DNA of 64,000 nucleotides, taken from Porphyromonas pasteri (GTDB taxonomy: Bacteria; Bacteroidota; Bacteroidia; Bacteroidales; Porphyromonadaceae). This document shows, one piece after another, positions 59,780 to 64,000 of this stretch. Each line of letters begins with the position of its first letter. Within the stretch, counting starts at the first letter, position 1. The position numbers were made by a program, and so were the translations under genes. Under the pieces are notes generated by a model. The model was given only the letters and a program-made list of their open reading frames with translations, was not told where the DNA came from and did no database searches. Where the stretch lies: positions 682,001 through 746,000 of the forward strand of contig NZ_BMPU01000001.1 of the NCBI RefSeq assembly GCF_014647755.1, written 5' to 3'.

Positions 59780-60451
59780 ATGCGCACCTACCCTCGCTTC
59801 ACTCAGGAGACCCTCCCGCAGACACTCGTCCTCGCGAACGGGGCCTTCCCCACCGCCCCCACGCCCCTTGCGCTCATCGACCACTGGATACTGGGCAAGG
59901 AGGGCTACAGCCTCACCTGCTGTGACGGAGCCGTCAATAAGCTCCGTCGCTATACCGACCGCCTGCCCGATGCGGTCATCGGGGACCTCGACTCGGTATC
60001 TCCTGCACTCAAGGATCTCCTGGCGGGACGCATCCAGCTCTTCTCAGATCAGGAAACCAACGACCTGACGAAGACCTTAACCTATCTCCATTCGCGCTAC
60101 GGGAAGCAGGCCATTACTCTTCTTGGTGCCAGTGGCGGACGCGAAGACCACCTCCTTGCCAACCTCGCACTACTCCCAACCTACGCCCCCCTTGTCGAGG
60201 ATCTCGTGATGCTCACCGACGAAGGCTACTTTCTCCTCATCACCGAGCCCTCCACGATCGAGGTCTTGATCGGGCAGCAGATATCGATCTTCAACTTCCA
60301 GCGGACGCCCATCAGCCTCGGCGGTGTGCGCTGGCCCCTCGTGGAGGCTACGCTCCCAGCACTATGGTGTGGCTCACTGAACTGCGCCATCGAGAATCAG
60401 ATCACCGTCCACACCACCGCCCCCATCCTCATCTATCTGGCCAATGTCTGA
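59780..60451 (+). CDS. tnr3: Thiamine pyrophosphokinase
   Basis: Transfers pyrophosphate from ATP to thiamine to make TPP, in the cytoplasm. 223 residues: the catalytic half has CCDGAVNKL, PDAVIGDLDSV (metal-binding Asp), DQETNDLTKTLTYL, and LLGASGGREDHLLANLALL; the C-terminal half (about 150-223) is the thiamine-binding beta domain (YFLLITEPSTIEVLIGQQISIFNF, ending NQITVHTTAPILIYL). Operon position behind a PnuT transporter and TPP riboswitch agrees. The stop overlaps the start of the next gene (ATGTCTGA), so translation is coupled. Confidence 0.93.
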   Translation: MRTYPRFTQETLPQTLVLANGAFPTAPTPLALIDHWILGKEGYSLTCCDGAVNKLRRYTDRLPDAVIGDLDSVSPALKDLLAGRIQLFSDQETNDLTKTLTYLHSRYGKQAITLLGASGGREDHLLANLALLPTYAPLVEDLVMLTDEGYFLLITEPSTIEVLIGQQISIFNFQRTPISLGGVRWPLVEATLPALWCGSLNCAIENQITVHTTAPILIYLANV

Positions 60452-61208
60452 GCAGGAAGCCCTCACCATCGTCCTCGGTGCACTGGATCAGCTCACGCCA
60501 CGGCGCACCGATCCACCCACACTGATGGAGCTGACTCTATGCCTTGGTTATAGCGAGGCTGAGCTGGACGAAGCCTTCACAACCCTCTTCGCTTGCCCCG
60601 CAGACGAAGCTCTCGCGCTCTTCTCTCAAGAAGCACTTCGCCTGCGCCCTGCGGAGTTCCTATCCGACTACCCCACACGACTGACCCTCGACAGCAGCTA
60701 CACAGGGCCCGTCTCCTACTGCTTCTTTCCCTACCGCTTCGGTGAGCTGCTTTTAGCCACTACGCCACTGGGGCTGTGCTACAGCAGTTTCACTCTCAGC
60801 GACTGGCAGGGGACTTACGCTGAGCTACGCCAGCTCTATCCCCAAGCCTCACACGACCTCAAAGTCGAGCACGAATACCTCCAGCAGGCTATTCGCTACC
60901 TCAAATCCCCGACGACGGAGGCTCTTCCCCCACTCCACCTCATCGGCACGCTCTTCCAGCGGAGCGTCTGGATGAGTATGCTCCTCATCCCAGAGGGGAG
61001 CCACACCAGCTACCAAGGCCTCGGCGAGACCTTCGGTATGCCTCAGGCAGCCCATGCTGTCGGGTCAGCCGTAGGAGCCAATCCCTTAGCTCCCTTCATT
61101 CCCTGCCACCGCGTCCTGCCGAAGGAGCACACCATCGGCCACTATCACTGGGGTGTAGCGCGCAAGGCCCTACTCCTCTTACCCGAGCTTCTCACACCGC
61201 AGGCATAG
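60444..61208 (+). CDS. ogt: Methylated-DNA-protein cysteine methyltransferase (Ogt/AdaB-like with N-terminal HTH remnant)
   Basis: Repairs O6-alkylguanine by transfer to its own cysteine. 254 residues: the first 75 (LTLCLGYSEAELDEAFTTLFACPADEAL) resemble a single AraC-type HTH unit or its remnant, as in bifunctional Ada-like Bacteroidetes proteins; residues 80-165 are the ribonuclease-H-like N-terminal domain; residues 170-254 the catalytic domain with TSYQGLGETFGMPQAAHAVGSAVGANPLAPFIPCHRV (acceptor Cys221 in PCHR). It overlaps the thiamine kinase gene by eight bases, putting a DNA repair gene under control of the thiamine riboswitch. The N-terminus is too short for two HTH motifs, so regulatory activity is doubtful. 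Confidence 0.9.
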   Translation: MSEQEALTIVLGALDQLTPRRTDPPTLMELTLCLGYSEAELDEAFTTLFACPADEALALFSQEALRLRPAEFLSDYPTRLTLDSSYTGPVSYCFFPYRFGELLLATTPLGLCYSSFTLSDWQGTYAELRQLYPQASHDLKVEHEYLQQAIRYLKSPTTEALPPLHLIGTLFQRSVWMSMLLIPEGSHTSYQGLGETFGMPQAAHAVGSAVGANPLAPFIPCHRVLPKEHTIGHYHWGVARKALLLLPELLTPQA

Positions 61209-61231
61209 TCCTCTGCACCCTTATCACACCA

Positions 61232-61274
61232 AGCCCCCGCATCGGTTGCCCAAGATGAGCACGATGCGGGGGCT
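61232..61274 (+). terminator. Intrinsic terminator of the thiamine operon
   Basis: AGCCCCCGCATCG (61232-61244) pairs perfectly with CGATGCGGGGGCT (61262-61274), followed by AACTATTT. Confidence 0.85.
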
Positions 61275-61384
61275 AACTATTTATATCCAGTCCACGAACA
61301 AGGAAATCGCACATGGTAAACTATCTGATGCTTAGACGTGTTCTCCTATTGCCTATTTATTTAAGTATTTAATAATATACCCCG

Positions 61385-62719
61385 ATGAGTATCAATCTAC
61401 CTCCTTCTTCTCTCCCCCGCGTCGTCATCGCAGGCGGAGGCTTTGCTGGTCTCAAGCTGGCACAAGCTCTCGATTCTTCGCTCTTCCAGATCATTCTCAT
61501 AGATCACCACAACTACCACCAGTTCCCCCCACTCATCTATCAGGTAGCCTCATCGGGTCTGGAGCCCAGCTCCATCGCCTTCCCCTTCCGTGCTGCCTTC
61601 AAGCGCAAGAAGAACTTCATCTTCCGCCTGGCGAACGTCATCGGCGTCGAGCCTGAGCAGAAGCAGCTCATCACCTCGGTGGGCGAAGTGCCCTACGACT
61701 ACCTCGTCTTGGCATGCGGCGGTACGACGAACTACTTCGGCAATGAGCAGGTCGCCAAGCATAGCCTACCGATGAAGACCCTCTACGAATCGATGAACCT
61801 GCGCAACGTCCTGCTGCAGAACATTGAGAAGGCACTCGTCTCCGACAATCCCGAGACTCGCGAAGCCCTCCTCACGGTAGTGATCGTCGGTGGCGGTCCT
61901 TCGGGAGTTGAGATCGCAGGGGCACTGGCAGAGATGAAGCGCTATGTCCTGCCGAAGGACTACCCCGATATGGAGACGGACCAGTTCAAGATCCACCTCA
62001 TTGACGCTTCGCCCCGCCTCCTGCAGGCGATGAGTGAGAAGAGCTCTCGCACCGCCGCCGAAGGCCTTACCTCTCTTGGCGTCGAGATCCACCACAACAT
62101 GATGGTCACCGACTACGATGGCCGCGTGCTCACCCTCGGTGATGGGACGAAGATGAATACCCGCACGGTCATCTGGGTTAGCGGTATCATCGCCAACACC
62201 GTCGAAGGGATCCAGGCCGACTCCCTCGGTCGTGGCAAGCGTATCCTCGTCGATGGCTACAACGAAGTACAGGGCGTACCCGACGTCTTTGCCCTCGGGG
62301 ACCAGTGCCTCATGACGGCTGACCCAGCCTACCCTCAGGGACATCCCCAGATGGCTCAGGTCGCTATCCAGCAGGCAGCCCTGCTGGCCAAGAACCTCAA
62401 GGCACGCCTCACGGGAGGAAAGCAGCAGACCTTCCGCTACAAAGACCTTGGCTCGATGGCTACCATTGGCCGAAACCGTGCCGTCGCAGAGATTGGCAAG
62501 GCCAAGTGGGGTGGCTTCACCGCCTGGCTCCTCTGGCTCGTCGTCCACCTGCGCTCCATCCTCTCGGTGCGCAACAAGGTCATCGTCCTCCTCAACTGGA
62601 TCTGGAACTATGTGACCTACGACCGCTCGCTCCGCCTCATCCTCAAGCGCAACGTGCCTGTCGATCCCTACCAAGCTCGCCAAGAGCGTCTCGCCAACCG
62701 AGACACCCATGTAGAGTAG
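61385..62719 (+). CDS. ndh: Type II NADH dehydrogenase (NDH-2)
   Basis: Single-subunit, non-pumping NADH:quinone oxidoreductase on the inner face of the membrane. 444 residues with two dinucleotide folds: RVVIAGGGFAGLKLAQAL (FAD) and VVIVGGGPSGVEIAGALAEM (NADH), plus HNYHQFPPLIYQVASSGLEPSSIAFPFR, the conserved quinone-site region AQVAIQQAALLAKNL, and a C-terminal hydrophobic segment (FTAWLLWLVVHLRSILSVRNKVIVLLNWIW) that anchors it. The Bacteroidetes family members look the same. The 176 bp upstream contain the previous terminator and an AT-rich stretch without a clear -7 box. Confidence 0.92.
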   Translation: MSINLPPSSLPRVVIAGGGFAGLKLAQALDSSLFQIILIDHHNYHQFPPLIYQVASSGLEPSSIAFPFRAAFKRKKNFIFRLANVIGVEPEQKQLITSVGEVPYDYLVLACGGTTNYFGNEQVAKHSLPMKTLYESMNLRNVLLQNIEKALVSDNPETREALLTVVIVGGGPSGVEIAGALAEMKRYVLPKDYPDMETDQFKIHLIDASPRLLQAMSEKSSRTAAEGLTSLGVEIHHNMMVTDYDGRVLTLGDGTKMNTRTVIWVSGIIANTVEGIQADSLGRGKRILVDGYNEVQGVPDVFALGDQCLMTADPAYPQGHPQMAQVAIQQAALLAKNLKARLTGGKQQTFRYKDLGSMATIGRNRAVAEIGKAKWGGFTAWLLWLVVHLRSILSVRNKVIVLLNWIWNYVTYDRSLRLILKRNVPVDPYQARQERLANRDTHVE

Positions 62720-62742
62720 GTAGCTGGCATTCCCTCTTACTG

Positions 62743-62780
62743 ATAAGGCCCACCCTGTACGATACAGGGTGGGCCTTATT
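62743..62780 (+). terminator. Intrinsic terminator after ndh
   Basis: ATAAGGCCCACCCTGTA (62743-62759) pairs with TACAGGGTGGGCCTTAT (62763-62779), almost perfect 17-base arms. Confidence 0.9.
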
Positions 62781-62794
62781 GCAAGGTGCCGCAT

Positions 62795-62852
62795 CGACCA
62801 ATATAGGTCAGCGGGCGAAGCTATATAGGTCGCGAAGGCAAGCTATAGGAGA
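62795..62852 (+). repeat. 22-bp periodic array, core ACCAATATAGGT/AGCTATATAGGT
   Basis: Units start at 62797 (ACCAATATAGGT), 62819 (AGCTATATAGGT) and 62841 (AGCTATAGGAGA, degenerate): steps of exactly 22 bp. It abuts the left end of element copy D; another lone ATATAGG stands at the right end of that copy at about 63171. Confidence 0.75.
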
Positions 62853-63165
62853 CTGTTGCCGAGAGTCCTGTCCTCTATTTAGAGTACTAAGGCATCGCAC
62901 GCCCAGCTCCCCGATATGCCTCTCCGGAGTGATACACAAGCCCTTCGCCTTATCGCGCGTATTCCTCTTATCCAGCGGAGGGAAAAGTGGCATTCTCGCG
63001 AAGAAAAAAGTGCCTTCACGTAGTGGTCTTCCTCTGTCCACGCACGTAGTCTTAAAGACCAGGCACGTCAGTCCAAATATCCACGTACGTAGATATTAGA
63101 GCCACGTACGTAGTCCAAACTTATCTGCCACTCATCCACAACTTTTATCTATACACGGAGCAACA
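62853..63165 (+). repeat. Dispersed intergenic element, copy D
   Basis: About 313 bp closely matching copy C. Starts CTGTTGCCGAGAGTCCTGTCC and ends CGGAGCAACAACC; TGTTGC near the left end and GCAACA near the right end form a short terminal inverted repeat. It contains the imperfect hairpin, GTCTTAAAGAC and two CCACGTACGTAG palindromes as in the other copies. The region 63181-63399 downstream contains nothing else I recognise. Confidence 0.88.
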
Positions 63166-63399
63166 ACCTGATATAGGTTCACACCTCACACCTCTACTCA
63201 TTCACTCCACACACCGCTATTCGTTCTTGCTCTTCGCCTTCATCAGATGGTGGCACCTATGGCTACGCCTTGCATTTACCCCTCATAGAGCCACGCTCTC
63301 GAGCCCACGCTCGTTACCAGCTTGTCCCAAGCGTAGCGCGGACACTTACCCCATCAGGTATGGAGCGAAAAATATGGGGCGCATTCCCTTGGAAAGTCG

Positions 63400-63407
63400 T
63401 ATCTTTG
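63400..63407 (+). promoter_or_regulatory. Promoter -7 box for bamD
   Basis: TATCTTTG followed by CC, 52 bases before the ATG at 63460. Confidence 0.65.
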
Positions 63408-63459
63408 CCCGCGAGGCTCAATACATAAGAAGGAATTGGGCTGTGATGAGATATTACAT

Positions 63460-64000
63460 ATGATCAAAAGACTTTGTTTGGCTTGTGCGGGGCTCCTGCT
63501 CCTCTCTTCATGTGGTGAGTACTACCGCGTGCAGAAGTCCACGGACCTCGGGGAGCGCTACTCCTTCGCCAAGAAAAGCTATAATGAGAAGAAATATGGG
63601 CGTGTCGTGAGCCTCCTCGAAGACATCGTCCCTCAGCTCGTCGGTACGAACGAAGGCCCTCAGAGTACCTATCTCTTGGCCGACGCCTACCTCCAGCGGG
63701 GCGATGAGAGCGAAGCTTCACGCTACTTCCAGAACTACTATACGAGCTACCCCAAGGGACCTATGGTCGAGGAAGCTCGCTTCAAGGCTGGCTACTGCCT
63801 CTTCCAGGCATCGCCTGACCCACGACTGGATCAGAGCGCTACCATCGGGGCTATCAAGGAGCTCCAGTCCTACCTCGACTTCTACCCCAAGGGCAAGCAT
63901 AGCTCAGAGGTCGAACTGATGCTCTTTGAGCTGCAGGACAAGCTCGCCTATAAGGAGTTCCTCGCTGCCAAGCTCTACTACAACCTTGGCCTCTACCTCG
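63460..64000 (+). CDS. bamD: Outer membrane assembly lipoprotein BamD (3' part beyond window)
   Basis: Lipoprotein subunit of the BAM complex that inserts beta-barrels into the outer membrane. The gene starts at ATG 63460 (MIKRLCLACAGLLLLSS-C) with the lipobox LLSSC and the acylated Cys at about residue 18, and is open to the end of the window (180 residues seen). The TPR repeats characteristic of BamD follow: YSFAKKSYNEKKYGRVVSLLEDI, TYLLADAYLQRGDESEASRYFQNYYTSYPKG, EEARFKAGYCLF and ELQSYLDFYPKGKHSSEVELMLFELQDKLAYKEF (given by ends). Normal for Bacteroidetes. Confidence 0.93.
   Translation, partial: MIKRLCLACAGLLLLSSCGEYYRVQKSTDLGERYSFAKKSYNEKKYGRVVSLLEDIVPQLVGTNEGPQSTYLLADAYLQRGDESEASRYFQNYYTSYPKGPMVEEARFKAGYCLFQASPDPRLDQSATIGAIKELQSYLDFYPKGKHSSEVELMLFELQDKLAYKEFLAAKLYYNLGLYL

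Noticed and set aside
62506-63099. 197-residue frame overlapping the end of ndh and element copy D
   Set aside because: It runs through ndh in another frame, a terminator and a repeat; not a gene.
1-64000. Insertion sequence, integrase, prophage or conjugative element genes
   Set aside because: No transposase, integrase, relaxase or phage structural protein is recognisable in any frame; the only repeat elements are non-coding.

Overview
The window looks like a chromosome segment of a Porphyromonas-type Bacteroidales bacterium. Supporting signs are the Bacteroidetes promoter -7 box (TAnnTTTG) in front of many genes, the type IX secretion protein PorV, a C10 cysteine protease with a type IX sorting domain, SusC-like/beta-barrel receptors, a fused E1 2-oxo-acid dehydrogenase and the conserved ruvX-def-TPR gene order. 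Base composition looks higher in GC than P. gingivalis, and a glycogen branching enzyme is present, so a saccharolytic Porphyromonas species is plausible; this species-level remark is inference. No prophage, insertion sequence, transposase or CRISPR array was seen.

Layout. 1-2.3 kb (-): TPR protein (cut by the window edge), peptide deformylase, RuvX. 2.4-4.9 kb (-): a large surface lipoprotein. 5.6-10.1 kb (+): SIS-domain sugar-phosphate isomerase, DEAD-box RNA helicase, small beta-barrel, small membrane protein, HAD phosphatase. 10.3-10.6 kb: tRNA-Arg(CCG) and tRNA-Ser(CGA). 10.7-14.2 kb (-): unknown protein and a helicase with a DUF2726-like nuclease tail. 14.6-19.9 kb (-): a tandem duplication of a TonB-dependent-receptor-like outer membrane protein, one copy with an 18-base A/T homopolymer in its promoter. 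20.4-26.8 kb (+): Lnb/DUF4105 protein, alkaline-phosphatase-family enzyme, SecA. 27-32.3 kb (+): dihydrolipoyl dehydrogenase, E2, fused E1 and an atypical flavodoxin, forming a branched-chain 2-oxo-acid dehydrogenase operon. 33.1-37.4 kb (+): YfhO membrane protein and a TPR lipoprotein. 37.5-42.8 kb: Fmt (-), then L25, PBP4-type D,D-peptidase, PorV and IspF (+). 42.9-50.4 kb (-): mannose-1-phosphate guanylyltransferase, DUF1294, FKBP isomerase, Prs, GlgB, a CPA2 antiporter. 50.7-56.4 kb (+): MscL, nucleoside phosphorylase, CrcB, C10 protease. 56.4-61.2 kb (+): tRNA-Leu(TAG), then a TPP-riboswitch-controlled thiamine uptake operon (outer membrane receptor, PnuC/PnuT, thiamine pyrophosphokinase) ending in an O6-alkylguanine-DNA alkyltransferase. 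61.4-64 kb (+): type II NADH dehydrogenase and the start of bamD.

The most unusual content is intergenic. Eight loci hold short arrays of about 12-bp palindromes repeated with a fixed 22-bp (occasionally 23-bp) period, that is about two turns of DNA. The palindrome is the same within an array but differs between arrays: AACGTATACGTT, TAATACGTATTA, ACCAGTACTGGT, ACCARTANTGGT, AGCTATATAGCT/ACCAATATAGGT and an imperfect GTTATATTAC. Three of these loci adjoin copies of a dispersed element of about 270-320 bp that occurs four times (5.3, 19.9, 51.5 and 62.9 kb), always in the same orientation and always upstream of a plus-strand gene; the element itself carries ACGTACGT palindromes about 21-22 bp apart. 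The closest precedent I know is the BrickBuilt MITE family of P. gingivalis (23-nt tandem repeats with leader and tail). The locus-specific palindrome with conserved phase is the feature I would follow up first.
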